Shown here: piece after piece, positions 36,901-49,238 of the stretch
Layout of the letters: every line of letters begins with the position of its first letter
Numbering within the stretch: position 1 is the first letter of the stretch
Notes under the pieces: generated by a model
What the model saw: only the letters and a program-made list of their open reading frames with translations
Told to the model about the DNA's origin: nothing
Database searches by the model: none
Source: Arcuatula senhousia
Taxonomy: Eukaryota > Mollusca > Bivalvia > Mytilida > Mytilidae
Length of the DNA: 64,000 bases
Direction of reading: 5' to 3'
Assembly (NCBI GenBank): GCA_963971305.1
Contig: OZ020306.1
Span: 34,741,512 to 34,805,511 of the forward strand
Position numbers and translations under genes: made by a program

Positions 36901-39900
36901 AATTTGGACAGATTTGTTTGTACTTTTATATATCATTATCTTAAAATAGAAAAAAATAGACAAACAAAACAAAAATTGGATGAACTGACGACCATAATGT
37001 GATGGTAAACTGATCATGAAGTTAAAAAAATACATGCATGTTTTTTGCTATATAAATATCAAATATAAAAGTCAAAAGCCAAAGGGAAGCTAACTAAATG
37101 TTAGGAGTTACGGAAATTTGTACCGTATGTCTGATACATTTTAGGTACACTCCTCAGTCAATAGAATTAGAGAACAAGTTAAAACCATTCATACCAGACT
37201 TCATTCCTGCAGTAGGAGATATTGATGCATTTGTCAAGGTACGGTAATACTGTATTATCAATAAGGAGACCTTTCTGTTTGTGTTACATTTCTGTTACTA
37301 AACGAACATTAGTAAGTTCATAATTTCTATTTAGTATTGGTAGGTTTAGGGCTAAGTTGCACACCCTGTCTGTTTGTTGGCCTGTTCAAACTTTTATAAC
37401 AGATTTCTTAGCTTTTACTGAAGCATTAGATTTCAAATATTGTATACAGCTTTGATCAAAGAGATTTTCCATGTCTCCCTCATCTAAAAAAAATTCATCC
37501 TTTCTTCCCTCAGTCCCATATTAACAACACATTTATGTTTGCATTAACTTGAAAGTAGGCAAGTAAAACTTTTGAAATAAAAAGTACAAATTTGATTATG
37601 ATGAAATGGGTCTACAACTAATATTGTTTTTTCAAACATCCAGTAGGGATCATTGTAAATGAAAATATGTCTTTGTGCTGATTTGGAATTTTTGTACTAA
37701 TATTTTTTCCAATATGACTGATTTGGTGAGCCTATGACATGTTTTTTTTACTATCTATTTATTTCTAAACCATTTTGTTTTCAGATCATGAGACCCGACA
37801 GTAAACCAGACACATTAGGGTTAACAGTTTTAGATGAACCATGTGCGAAACAGTCAGATCCTACTGTGTTAGACCTACAGCTCCGAGCCATATCAAAACA
37901 GAGCACTGATAGAAAAGTGGTAAGTTATGACTTAACAACTCAGAAACAGATGAATTTGACTTTGCAACTCAAAACAAAACTATGGTCTAGAAATTTAAAT
38001 TAAAAAAAAATAGCAGTAAATGGCAACTCTTAACATAGATAAAAATACAAATACAAAAAAATGACATATGGGTTTCATATCCTTTCTCACAAATATTTAA
38101 AGCATAACCTTTGACTTTATCCATTTTGTCCGCCATGGAAAATGCATGTTATCTGTAACTCAAAAAGTATTAGTGTTCTGTCTATTTTGGTTTGTTTTTC
38201 CAGGTTGTGAAAAGTTTAGAAAATGCAGAAAAGAATACAAAAGCTATAGATAACTGGATAGAAAGTATCAGAGATCTCCACCGGACAAAGCCACCACCTA
38301 ATGTTCATTATTCAAAGTATGTTGAATTTTTAAACCACAAACATATCATCAGATTGTTTTGTGAAAAAAAAACCTATGAATGTCAATTTTGGACAAAACT
38401 ACACCCTAATCATCATAAAAAAAGATATGTTTAATTACCAATTTCATCGTTACTTAAATTAATATATCCCAGGGTTAACACTCTTAAGTTCCTTATTCAT
38501 TATACCCCTTCTACCAACCCCCAAATTTTTCGTGGACTCCATGAAACTCCACACTACATTTAGATAACTGCCTTTTGATTTTCCAATTTTTGTGATCAAC
38601 TAAATATTTTACAAGCAGGCAAGGTATTTTTATATACCTTGTTATGGTATAGAATGAAAGAAACCTGCCATCGACCTGTTTTATTACTGCTTGATTTATT
38701 TTTTTACTTTAACAGAAATATGCCTGACATAGATCTTCTTATGCAAGAATGGCCGCCTGAATTTGAAGAGTTACTTAAAGAGGTAAGTACTTATTTGTCT
38801 AAAACTAATTATCAAAACCTTACTCAGAAACCATGCCTTAACAATTTTTCGAAACTAGAGTCTGCATTTGAAAAATCACTTTTATGATAGACAAAAGGTA
38901 AAGGTTGCAAATAAAAAAAATAATTTCCAATCTTTTATAATTTTAATTACCATGAAATATTAAAACAGTATTATTTTCAAAAGTAATTTATATAGCACAA
39001 TACTATTGATCCAGTATGATGTAAAAGTAACATACCGGTAGGTTAATCCAAGGGAGGAGGGACCACATGAAAACAAAGAAATTCAAAATAAAGGAAATCA
39101 AGTGCTCACTAAAAAGGTCATTCAAATGGTCCCAATAAGCACATGATTTGAATTACTACTATGTATAACATGCATTTTAGTATAGAATGGGGTTTTTGTT
39201 TAGTTAGGTGATCCCAACCAAAAATTTTGAATCCAATTAACAAAATATTATGTTTGTGTTTGTTTTTTTCTACAGGTCGGTCTACCAACAGCAGATTTAG
39301 ATTGTGATTTATCTGATTATGTTGAAATTATTTGTTGTGAGTATAAAAGATTATTATAAATTCTTTAATTTATGTATCTGCATCTATAGGTTAAATAATA
39401 AAAAATCCTATATCTCTTATGGTCTCAGTCTTGTAAAAGATTTCCCATTGCCAATAATGTTAAACAGGGTTGGAATAAAAAATTCTAAAAATTCTAAAAT
39501 CTATTCAATCAAACTTTCAAGCATATACTGTACTTTAGGAAAGATGAAAAAATCATTTCATGCCAAAAAAACCATATGAGGCCACGAAGTTTTTCAAGAT
39601 AACTAACCTCAAAGTGAAAGTCGCATGTTTTCCACTTTCATTTCACTGTTTATCCTTAGCCGCACCACCCATAGTAAACAGCATATCACTACATTTTCCC
39701 TTTTCTCAAATGCTGCCAATTTTTTTTTTCAAGTAAAGTAATTATATATCTTTTAAAATCAATGTCATAAATTGTACTATTTCAAATATGGGGTGCGGAG
39801 AAAAAAAGAGAAAAATAGGGACTATATTATTGGCGTCCATGTTTTGACGTGCACCCAGGAAGTAAAAATCTTTTACAAGACTGGAACCTATTACTGCCAT

Positions 39901-42502
39901 ACATGTTTGAATATTTATTAAAACTGTTGTTTTTCTGTATCTTTAGTCATTTTGCAATAAAATTCTGAAATATTCATATCCCAACTGCCAACAAGGATTT
40001 TTTAATTCCATATTTAAAATGGGTACCCTCATAATATATTTGTTAGTTTTCTCATTTTTGACTTAAAATGAACACTTTAAGGTCCTGTTCCAGTCTAGTC
40101 ATTCTCAGATAAAATATCTTAGTTGATTTGATATGAGCAATACCCAAGGCAAGATATAAGAGCAAAAAAATGGTTTTCAAGATGGTTTTAAGTTCTTAAA
40201 GAAGAAAAAGCTATGTGCTGACCCCCCTTTTTCACCTATGTAGACAACCGGGAGCCTCTTGTTTATCCAAAAATCAAAACCAAGCCCATCAAACCTTTTG
40301 ATGTAACAAATATGGCAAGACTTATATGAGAAAAAGAATAAATGTGAAATGAACAACATCATAAGAAAGAAAATTGGGCTTTATTGACCAATTTATGAGC
40401 TTTTCAAGCAAAATTAGTGCCCTGGGCAGATATAAATGGCCCTCCATTGGTTAGAATTTATACATTAGGCTTATGAAACTGAACAAGTTGCTTAAAAAGA
40501 AGGTATACAAGGCAGAAATCACCAAAATATTGTATGACTTGATCAGTTATATTGAGAAAATGGCTTTTATTACTGTAAAATAGCAATTTTGAATATCCCG
40601 CACAAAGAAAACACATTGTATGCACATCACAAAAGACCACTTTGAAAAAAATGCTGATTTTATTTAGGTTTTTTGGGCTGAAATCAATCATAAAATCTAT
40701 CTAGAACATTTTTAAACCATTTTTATTTTTAAGGAGTCACCATTTTAAAAATTATCACAGTTGCCATATGTGTGGAGAGGTAATGAAAACTGTCATTTCT
40801 TTAATACATTAGACTTAACATATGGAAAGTGCGAAAAAGTCAAACCGTATAAAATAATGCAACTTTAAATGAAAAAACTCACTACTATGAATCTATTCTT
40901 ACTAAATATAAAAACTTTGTGCATTTAAATTTATTGTTCCCCATGAAAAAGACAATAGTTATTCTAATGTCCTAATATGGTCAAACCCTACCATTAGAGC
41001 AAAAAATGAAGGATGGCAGTAAAACCTTTTCATAAAATTAAAAAATATCATCATAAAGTATCATACAATATGACTTTCTTTCCTTTAAACCTGATTTTAA
41101 ACATTTATTTGATATTCAACTTTACTGTCAAAACTGTCTACCAGGTCTCAGTCTTGTAAAAGATTTCCCATTGCCAATAATGTTAAACAGGGTTGGAATA
41201 AAAAATTCTAAAAATTCTAAAATCTATTCAATCAAACTTTCAAGCATATACTGTACTTTAGGAAAGATGAAAAAATCATTTCATGCCAAAAAAACCATAT
41301 GAGGCCACAAAGTTTTTCAAGATAACTAACCTCAAAGTGAAAGTCGCATGTTTTCCACTTTCATTTCACTGTTTATCCTTAGCCGCACCACCCATAGTAA
41401 ACAGCATATCACTACATTTTCCCTTTTCTCAAATGCTGCCAATTTTTTTTTTCAAGTAAAGTAATTATATATCTTTTAAAATCAATGTCATAAATTGTAC
41501 TATTTCAAATATGGGGTGCGGAGAAAAAAAGAGAAAAATAGGGACTATATTATTGGCGTCCATGTTTTGACGTGCACCCAGGAAGTAAAAATCTTTTACA
41601 AGACTGGTACCTTATTCTTTCCTTTCTTGCCTTCAATATCTTGTTGTTAGTTTTTGCTATCAAGTATGTTTTTCCAAATATAATCTTCCTCTTCAGACCT
41701 TTTTTTGAAACTGTACAAATTGTTATCAAACATCAGCACAGACATATTTTAATTTGTAAGTACAAACTATACCTGTGTAAAGTAATAATTTGCTTTTTTG
41801 GTTTTTGTTGCAGCAATACTAGACATACCTATCTATAAAGGATCATCACAACACAATTCTAAGATTCAAGCTCTTCATGTCCTTTTTACACTGTACTCGG
41901 AGTTCAAGAATTCTCAGGTAAGATTTGCAATATGTTTTTAGAATGTCAATATTTAGCCTTCAAAAGTGAAAATGTCAAGTAAAACATTGATGTAATGATT
42001 TATAAGAACCGATGCCCCATTTGCATTTCTTTAATTGTTTCTGTTTCTGAAAAGAAGTTGATTTCAAGTTTCGAAAAAACACCACAGTCCATCTTATTGT
42101 CATCAGTTATTCCTTTCATTACATTGTGGTTATGAAATGAATTCTCACTGTTTCACTTTCTCAAGCATTTTGCTAAGAGGAAGCCTGTTGACCTACGAAA
42201 GATAAGCCCAGGCCTATTCATGCCTAAGTTCTTTTTCTTTTATATATATTTTTTTCAAACAGGGAGGTACAAAGGGGTCAGGTCAGACGCCTCTCCCCCC
42301 AAAAAAATCTGTGATTCCAACCAAAAACTGCTTGGACTGATAGAAATCAAATTTTAATGTTTTCTTTGTAAAGTATATAATTGGACATATCTTTCTTTCT
42401 CTTCAGCATTTCCGGGCTTTGGCGGATGAAAACAAGATGGACAATGCCTTGAAAGAAAATGGCGACTTTGGAGGAGGAGAAGATGACCAACTGATTCTGT
42501 GA
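27919..42502 (+). CDS. IFT46: Intraflagellar transport protein 46 (13 exons; start exon not found)
   Basis: IFT46 is a core IFT-B subunit that moves cargo along cilia and links outer-arm dynein to the train. Exons: 27919-28024, 28996-29019, 30819-30842, 34463-34563, 35477-35694, 35981-36055, 37145-37238, 37785-37919, 38204-38316, 38716-38782, 39276-39336, 41814-41917 and 42407-42502. All have AG/GT borders and all phases agree, giving about 405 residues ending DDQLIL and TGA. The N-terminus holds PYDEALEVPDGEEVASTYSP, two 8-residue microexons, a Gln-rich stretch and an Asp/Glu run. The conserved core starts GAYDPADYENLPVSPEIKEL and includes FIPDFIPAVGDIDAF, TVLDEPCAKQSDPTV, NMPDIDLLMQEWPPEFEELL and LDIPIYK...LYSEFKNSQHF, closely like vertebrate IFT46. 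The N-terminal region is longer than in the 304-residue human protein. No break is seen. Confidence 0.93.
29530..30510. mobile_element. Pearl-type element with ~167-bp tandem core (IFT46 intron)
   Basis: It starts with a hairpin 'ttataccccccgcaaac'/'tttgggggggtata'. A tetranucleotide tract follows, (TCTG)n then (TCCG)n (29590-29640), then about four and a half tandem units of ~167 bp. 'aggggagata' recurs at 29764, 29931, 30097, 30264 and 30431. This layout (flank, microsatellite, ~160-bp core repeats) is that of bivalve pearl/Helentron-associated elements. It is non-coding; the Thr/Asp/Gly-repeat ORFs here are translated microsatellite. Confidence 0.75.
30950..31020. repeat. Dispersed repeat end ('ATGCCCC...GGGGCAT' family)
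   Basis: A hairpin 'atgccccatc...gtaggggcat' is followed by 'tctgttcgtccatcccaaat' and 'gttgtgagatggggca' (30925-31000). A second copy lies at 50632-50720. It is likely the end of another Helentron/pearl-type family. Confidence 0.5.
31030..32575 (+). mobile_element. Helentron/pearl-type element (AGCTCAC...GGCTCC family; IFT46 intron)
   Basis: The left end is a hairpin 'agctcacctggaccgaagg'/'tccatgtgagct', then a CGTC-rich tract (31075-31115). Three tandem units of about 500 bp follow, each with 'catggc..ccatggct', 'gcaaataactcaaaa' and 'tagccctatatcttgaaaac'. The right end is 'caggtgagcgattc' plus the palindrome GGCTCCTGGGAGCC and 'tcttgttta' (32539-32575). Non-coding. Confidence 0.7.
33022..33616. 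mobile_element. 595-bp TIR element, hAT-like MITE (IFT46 intron)
   Basis: Inverted ends CAGTCAGGGGACTGACA and TGTCAGTCCCCTGACTG (17 bp, perfect, and themselves partly palindromic). A 5-bp duplication TATGT flanks them (33017-33021 and 33617-33621). Inside, 'gactt...aagtc' half-sites recur many times in both orientations (for example near 33060, 33115, 33165 and 33515). No coding capacity. Confidence 0.8.
33890..34030. repeat. Isolated pearl-type core monomer
   Basis: 'tgtatacggcatcagggtgg' ... 'gatttcaggtctgttacttc' matches the unit seen twice at 63190-63460 ('ggtatacaacatcatcatgg' ... 'aatttcaagtctgacatcta'). Confidence 0.45.
34720..34830 (-). repeat. Dispersed repeat, inverse copy of 7418-7535
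   Basis: 'gtgggataagtgtacgcaac' followed by 'aaagaaacagcaatt' is the reverse complement of the 7418-7535 repeat. It lies in an IFT46 intron. Confidence 0.5.
39421..41610. mobile_element. 2.2-kb element with 467-bp direct terminal repeats (IFT46 intron)
   Basis: 39421-39887 and 41144-41610 are direct copies of 467 bp that differ at only two positions I can see (39586 g/a and 39885 a/t). The whole is flanked by a 5-bp duplication CTTAT (39416-39420 and 41611-41615). Each 467-bp copy also has inverted ends, CAGTCTTGTAAAAGATT and AATCTTTTACAAGACTG. The 1.26-kb middle encodes nothing recognisable. It fits either a non-autonomous LTR-type element (though the ends are GG...AC, not TG...CA) or two TIR elements moving a segment between them. 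The near-identity implies a recent event. Confidence 0.7.
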
Positions 42503-43464
42503 TAGACTAAACTATTTTTTGTAATATTGTTATTTGTAATTTATTGTCTAAAAAATAAAATATTTATAGTAAAATATTTGTTTGGAGTAAATAGGATTGT
42601 AAAGACTTTTGGCTGTTCTGTTGTGGATTTTAAAATTAGGTTTTATGGATATCATTTACACTTAATCCACATCTTTGTATTATTAACAATTTATAGAAAC
42701 CATGTTATCTCAGGATTTAAAGTGCCAAAATACACACAGTAGCCTACTAGGACTGCAAACAGGAATCGGTTTCTAACTAACTCTAAGGATTTAACTGTTC
42801 CAAAACTTTTGGCAGAAAGTATCAGGTGCTCTTACCACAAAAAATGTAAGCATATAAAAACAGTCACAACTATCCTGGCAGTAGAACCAACCATTCAGAC
42901 AGTAATCTGAAAAAGAAAGGACAACAAAGGGCTAAAAATGTTCAAACTATTTAAGCAACTTTTTCTGTCAAAGATTCAGCAGATGAAATGAACCATAATT
43001 TTAAAGGTGCCAAAGTCAATATGAATAATATGAAATAGGCAGTGCCTAAATGCGAGCACAGCACAATTCTGTTCAATAAAAAAAAAATGATTTCGAATCG
43101 ATGCAGTCAAATAAGATCTGAAACCATCGTAGTTATTTTTGTTTTGGTTAATTTTCTAGAACGTTCAATTTGGGACGAGATCCTAGGGGTGATTGAATGT
43201 TAAATAGAAAAGTAAGAAAAAAATTGATTAAAATTTTGTTACTACAAAAAATGTAGCAACTCGTCGTCATCAGAATATTTTTCTCTTTTTACATTATTAA
43301 ATAGAACATTTTTGGAATGTGACTAGCACAATGGGTAATTATTTTCAAATTCACTCCGTTCCTGTAAAAATTTAAGAGCCTTTCCGAACCATGAAAAATC
43401 CCATGTGGGAACAAATACCGTAGAGCTCTCCGCTCGAGCGGGCACTTCGTGCTCACTATAAAAA
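42503..43464 (+). other. IFT46 3' UTR and downstream non-coding DNA
   Basis: An AATAAA at 42554-42559, about 50 bases after the stop codon, is the likely polyadenylation signal. Nothing further is recognised before the next repeat. Confidence 0.5.
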
Positions 43465-45100
43465 CAAGAGGCTCCCAGGAGCCTGAATCGCTCACCTGGT
43501 TTAATTTCAACCCTTTGAAGACTTTTGTATAGCTAAATGAGCTGAATGTTCAAGCAATAAAAAGCTTTTCTCTATCTGCAATAGTTTTCATTCCAATGCA
43601 AAAAACACTATTTTTCACCTTTAAAGGGCCACAACCCCTTAAAGGGGTCATCTGACAACTTCGACCCTATGGAGACTTTTGTAGAGCTAATTGAGCTGAA
43701 CATTTAAGCAAGCAACAGCTTTTCTCTATCTGCAATAGTATTCATTCTACAGGCCAAAAACTCTATTTTTTGCCTATAAGGGGCCATAACCCCTATAAGG
43801 GGTCATCTGACAACTTTGACCCTATGCAGACTTTTGTAGAGCTAAATGAGCTGAACATTTAAGCAAGAAACAGCTTTTCTCTATCTGCAATAGTTTTCAT
43901 TCTATAGACCAAAAACACTATTTTTTGCCTTTAAGGGGCCGTAACCCCTATAAGGGGTCATCTGACAACTTCGACCCTATGGAGCCTTGTGTAGAGCTAA
44001 ATGAGCTGAACATTTAAGCAAGCAACAGCTTTTCTCTATCTGCAATAGTTTTCATTCTATAGGCCAAAAACTATTTTTTGCCTTTAAGGGGCCATAACCC
44101 CTATAAGGGGTCATCTGACAACTTTGACCTTATGGAGACTTTTGTAGAGCTTAATGAGCTGAACATTTAAGCAAGCAACAGCTTCTCTCTATCTGCAATA
44201 GTTTTCATTTTATAGGCCAAAAACACTATTTTTTGCCTTTAAGGGGCCGTAACCCCTATATGGGGTCATCTGACAACTTCGACCCTATGGAGGCTTGTGT
44301 AGAGCTAAATGAGCTGAACATTTAAGCAAGCAACAGCTTCTCTCTATCTGCAATAGTTTTCATTCTATAGGCCAAAAACACTATTTTATGCCTTTAAGGG
44401 GCCGTAACCCCTATATGGGGTCATCTGACAACTTCGACCCTATGGAGGCTTGTGTAGAGCTAAATGAGCTGAACATTTAAGCAAGCAACAGCTTTTCTCT
44501 ATCTGCAATAGTTTTCATTCTATAGGCCAAAAACTCTATTTTTTGCCTTTAAGGGGCCGTAACCCCTATAAGGGGTCATCTGACAACTTTGACCTTATGG
44601 AGACTTTTGTAGAGCTTAATGAGCTGAACATTTAAGCAAGCAACAGCTTTTCTCTATCTGCAATAGTTTTCATTCCATAGGCCAAAAACATGAAAAAATG
44701 CTATTTTTCACCTTTAAGGGGCCGTAACTCCCATAAGGCATCATCTGACAACTTCGACTCATTGAAGACTTTTGTAGAGCTTTTGATGCTGAAGCAGTAG
44801 CGTGGCATCAGATTTCATCTATCTCTTATACTTTTTGATTTAACAGCCAAAAACAGTAGTCTGACCCCCCTAGTCTATTTTTAGCAACGGCGGCCATGTT
44901 TTTCGACGAATCAAAAATCCCCACATCAGTTCTGTGGGGGATACCCTAAAGTACCACCAGACCAAATTTGGTTTGAATCTGTGCAGCCGTTTCAGAGGAG
45001 AAGAAGTTTGAAGAAAAGTTAACGACGACGACGACGGACGACGACGACGGACGCCAAGTGATGGCAATAGCTCACATGGCCTTTGGCCAGGTGAGCTAAA
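43465..45100 (-). mobile_element. Helentron/pearl-type element with ~155-bp tandem core
   Basis: One end has the palindrome GGCTCCCAGGAGCC plus 'ctgaatcgctcacctgg'. The other has a (CGA)n tract (45018-45055) plus 'gccaagtgatgg' and the hairpin 'agctcacatggcctttggcc'/'aggtgagct'. Between lie about eight tandem units: 'tctgacaact' recurs at 43651, 43805, 43961, 44114, 44269, 44424, 44579 and 44744, a spacing of 153-156 bp except the last (165). Same family of ends as 31030-32575 but with a different core. Confidence 0.78.
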
Positions 45101-45172
45101 AAGCACAGAAATAGATTCATAAAGATGTTGTGTCTGGTATTGGTATATTCATTTCACATGGCATAAACCATT

Positions 45173-45372
45173 ACTGTGGTTTCATTATTATTCGTGGGGT
45201 ATCAGTTTTCGTGTGTAGCCTTGAATCACGAAATTTGATATCCCACAAAAAGGAAATTTAACATTGGTGTGTATGCTGCAGGCTAAAGAACCACAAATTG
45301 AAGAATCCACGAACTGATACTTTTTCACCAAACCACGAAAATTGGTACCCACGAAAATAAATGAATCCACAG
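45173..45372. mobile_element. 200-bp MITE with CTGTGG ends
   Basis: The ends CTGTGGTTTCATTATTATTCG and its near-inverse 'ataaatgaatccacag' are flanked by TA (45171-45172 and 45373-45374). Internal 'ccacgaa' motifs recur inverted. It is non-coding and probably Tc1/mariner-mobilised. Confidence 0.6.
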
Positions 45373-45656
45373 TATATGGATTAAGTCCATTATATTCTGA
45401 AATAATTTTTCTAACGTAACTGTCATTTATATGTATTGAGAACAAACACCAGAACTTCTGTAATTTATAAAGAAGTTACCACACTTGGTAGGAACAATTA
45501 GGTTTTTTAGAACTGTTGAATCATTTCCTGTTTATTTTATCATTCTCTTCCATTTCATTTGAAATGCCTGTACCAAGTCAGGACCATTGCGATCTACAAC
45601 TATTCCGGTGTGTCTTCCATGTTTAGTCTTTTCTCTTGGACATTGAGGTTCAGTAA

Positions 45657-46590
45657 TTATACCCCCACTCGTAAGAGAGGGGGCTATATTGCAATCACCT
45701 TGTCCGTCCGTCTGTCTGTCTGTCCGTCCGGTTCAATTTCTCTGCTTCTACAGGATGGATTGGTTTCAAATTTGGTACACAGCTTCAGCATGATGAGTTA
45801 CACCTTGCCTCCCCTTTCCAGGTCAGTCCATTATCTACTTCCTGTTTTCCGAGCCGACTTAGACTTTTTTAGGGAAAAAAATTTGAAATGTAAAATTTTT
45901 CGTAACAGATTTTTTGGCTTCTAATGGATGGATTGGTTTCAAATTTGGTACACAGCTTCAACATGATGAGTTATACCGTGCCTCCCCTTTCCAGGTCGGC
46001 CCGTCATCCACTTCCTGTTGTCCGAGCCGACTTAGACTTTTTTAGGGTAAAAAATTTGAAATATGAAATTTTTCGTAACAGATTTCTTGGCTTCTACTGG
46101 ATGGATTGGTTTCAAATTTGGTACACAGCTTCAGCATGATGAGTTATACCGTGCCTCCCCTTTCCAGGTCAATCTATCATCTACTTCCTGTTTTCCGAGC
46201 CGACTTAGACTTTTTAGGGTAAAAAATTTGTAAAGTGAAATTTTTTGTAACAGATTTCTCGGCTTCTACTGGATGAATTGGTTTCAAATTCAGTACACAG
46301 CTTCAGCATGATGAGTTATACCGTGCCTCCCCTTTCCAGGTCAGTCCATCATCTACTTCCTGTTTTCCGTGCCAACTTAGACTTTTAATGGGTCAAAAAT
46401 AGACAATTTTTCGTAACAGATTTTTGGGCTTCTAGAAAAGGAATTGATTTCAAATTTGGTATACAGCTTTAGCATGATGAGTTGTATTGTGCCTCCCCTT
46501 TCCAGGTCAGTCGGTCATCTACTTTCTGTTTTCTGAATGGTCGAGTGGGGGTATGCTTAGCACAACTTAGTGCAACCCCTTGTTTTGTTA
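45657..46590. mobile_element. Pearl-type element with ~170-bp tandem core
   Basis: It starts 'ttatacccccactcgtaaga' with inverse 'gagggggctatat', then (TCCG/TCTG)n (45700-45730). Five tandem units of about 168-177 bp follow: 'atggattggtttcaaattt' at 45755, 45924, 46101 and variants at about 46273 and 46439. It ends with 'gagtgggggtatgcttagca'. Each unit contains 'ccgagccgacttagactttt'. Short ORFs here merely repeat the unit. Confidence 0.75.
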
Positions 46591-46602
46591 TTACCTTTAT
46601 AA

Positions 46603-47640
46603 GCTCACCTGACCCGAAGGGTCATGTGAGCTATTGTCATCACTTAGCGTCCGTTGTCCATCCGTCCATCGTCCGTAAAATTTTTAAAACGTTAACTCCT
46701 CTGACACCATAAATCTAATTGCAATCAAACTTGGTATGGCTGTTCATTAGCATTTGGCGCTCAGAACTGATGTGGGGATTTTTGATTTTTGATTTTTGAT
46801 TCTGGTGGTTTGTATATAGCCCTTTCAGTAACGGGTGAGCAACGGGAAAACTAAACGGGAGGGAGGGTGGGTCTTGCTGCCAGTAGTCCATTTTCTCCTC
46901 TTGGTTTGACGCGTCAGGTAAGGGAGCTAGGTTAGACACACAGAAATCCGTACCGATGCGCTGGGGTCAGCGTTACGGAATGCTAGAACACATCCTTCCC
47001 GTTTTTTGGTGGCGGGTTGTTTTACGTCACGTCGTGACGGTTGTCCATTCAAGGATGTAAAGATAGCATACAGATACAGATACAGATTGGTCGTAAAACA
47101 TGGCCCCGTGGCTAAAAATAGAACAAAGGGGTAAAATGCAGTTTTTTGCAAATGGCTCAAAAACCGCTACAGATATCAAAATTCTGTCTGGTTACAAGTG
47201 ATCAGCACCTCAAGATCTACCTACCCTGAAATTTTGAAGAAAATCCAACAAACCATGTAGGAGTTATTGTCCTTTTTGTGGATTTTTTGCAAATTTTGCA
47301 CCTGTTTAGCTCAATATCTTGAAAACTATACAAAATATTTGAGAAAATTAAATGGCATATTGTTAAGCACATCAAGATCTACAAAATATGTAATAAGGTC
47401 AACGTTGTAGGACCTTTTGTTTTAGGAGTTATTGCCCTTAGAACGTCAAAACTTAGCATTTATACAGCACTTTCTCATAACATTGAAAACGTTAACTCCT
47501 CTGACACTTTAAGTCCAATTGGAACCAAACATTGTATAGTTGTTTATTAGCATTAGGTGTATAGAACAAATGTGGGGATTTTTGATTGGTCCTAAAACAT
47601 GGCAGCTGTGGCTAAAATAGAACATAGGGGTACAATTGAA
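46603..47640 (+). mobile_element. Helentron/pearl-type element, 3' part missing
   Basis: It starts 'agctcacctgacccgaaggg' / 'tcatgtgagct', then 'gcgtccgttgtccatccgtc'. Units resemble those at 31030-32575 ('gttaactcctctgacac', 'caaaaccgctacagatatca', 'tcaatatcttgaaaac'). About 250 bp of unrelated sequence interrupts the first unit at about 46790-47090. The GGCTCC palindromic end is not present. Confidence 0.6.
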
Positions 47641-49238
47641 AATTTGGGACAAAAAATAATGGTATAACTGTTGCTATTTTTAAAATATCTAACTTTCATC
47701 AAAATGTGGTAATTACTCCAATGTCTTTTGTTCTCTTATAAGAAACCCATGTCATACTAATATTTTCATCCATCATACACCACAGGTAAGGATAATAAAC
47801 TGTTAACACAGAGATATGTCTCGCCTGTCGCAGCTGGACACAGTATAAAATGAAGTTAAAATAAAAATGCAAATGTTTAAAGTTACTACAGTACTGGCAA
47901 TTACTCATGATATTGATCTGTATTTGGTGCAAATGAAGCTATACACCAAATATCAATGGTGTACCATTACTTGTTTAAAAAACATTTATAGCCAAATGAG
48001 TATAAAATCTCAAAGTCAGTAGACCTTGACTGCAGGAGCCAAACAGATAAAATCCCCCTTAAACTGATCTTAACTGATGCTTAAGCAACTCCATACCAAA
48101 TATAAATGGTGAACCATGACTGCTTTATATAAACAGACATAAGTAAAAAGTTAAAAAGTGTAAAATCTCAAAGTCAGTAGGCCGTGACTGCAGGAGCATA
48201 CAGATAAAAACCATGAACCATCGTATGCAGTCCGAAAATGTACAGATAAATATATTGGTACAAATCCAACACACAGACATTTTCATCCGTTTATAATCAT
48301 GGGACATCCATATTACATATGGCATTTATCGTGCCATAAGTATTATTTGAAGAGGAGTTTGAAGAATTTTTTCTTGGAAAATTGTATTTTCATGATATGG
48401 TGAAATACGAACGTTTAATGAATGGAAAAAACGTACATCCGTAATAATGAAATCATAGTTTTATGGGTGCAAAACGGATGATTAAGAATCAACTGAAGAT
48501 CATCTGTAATACCTTCGTTGCCGCTTTTGCTGTGTAGCAAGACCTTCCTCCTGAAAAACATTCAATTACACTACCATTTAGACCTGCACTAATGTTAAAT
48601 AGAAATAAGAGGCCCCTTCTTGAAATGTGCATATATGCAGTAATACCCACGGTAACACTTTGGTACTCTGCATTTTCAAAATGTTTTACAATTTTACAAA
48701 TTGTTTACAAAGTGAAACCAACGATCTACCCAAAGAATCCTTCCAAGTTCTCATATTTGTTTCTAATCTGGCCTTAGTTTCCTTGTCAAAAAGCACACAA
48801 TTCTACGCTTTCAAAAATATTGGCCATTATCCAATGTCTTAAACTTGTGTCAAAATGTGTATTGTGTGATTTCAGTATCGGTGCAGGTGTATCATTCTGG
48901 TGTTTTATAAAATGCTTTCGAAGCTAGTCAATCGGAAAATAAAAAAAATTAACAAATATTGATTGACTCCATGTCAGAGAAGTCGGACGACCGGGCTTGT
49001 GGTTATCCTCGGGACACAAAGTGCCTAGGGGAAACTCTTGTCTACCAGCAGCAGTCGCCGACCCAGACTCGGCAGCGATTTGTACCAAAGCCGGTATCAA
49101 ATAAAACAGTCAAATCTGTTATGCTGTATATGTGTTTCAAGGAGTAACCTCTCACTAACATCATTTGATTAAAAAACATTGAAGGATCGAAAATTAAGAC
49201 CAAAAGTATTGAATGAAATTCGAGAAAAAAATGAAGCC
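47641..49238. other. Non-coding stretch
   Basis: It contains a short direct duplication ('taaaatctcaaagtcagtag..ctgactgcaggagc' at 48003-48045 and again at 48160-48200). No gene is recognised. The ORF at 48959-49147 has no domain. Confidence 0.4.

Noticed and set aside
45559..46139. ORFs repeating 'DGLVSNLVHSF..MMSYT'
   Set aside because: Repeat of the ~170-bp core unit, not a protein.
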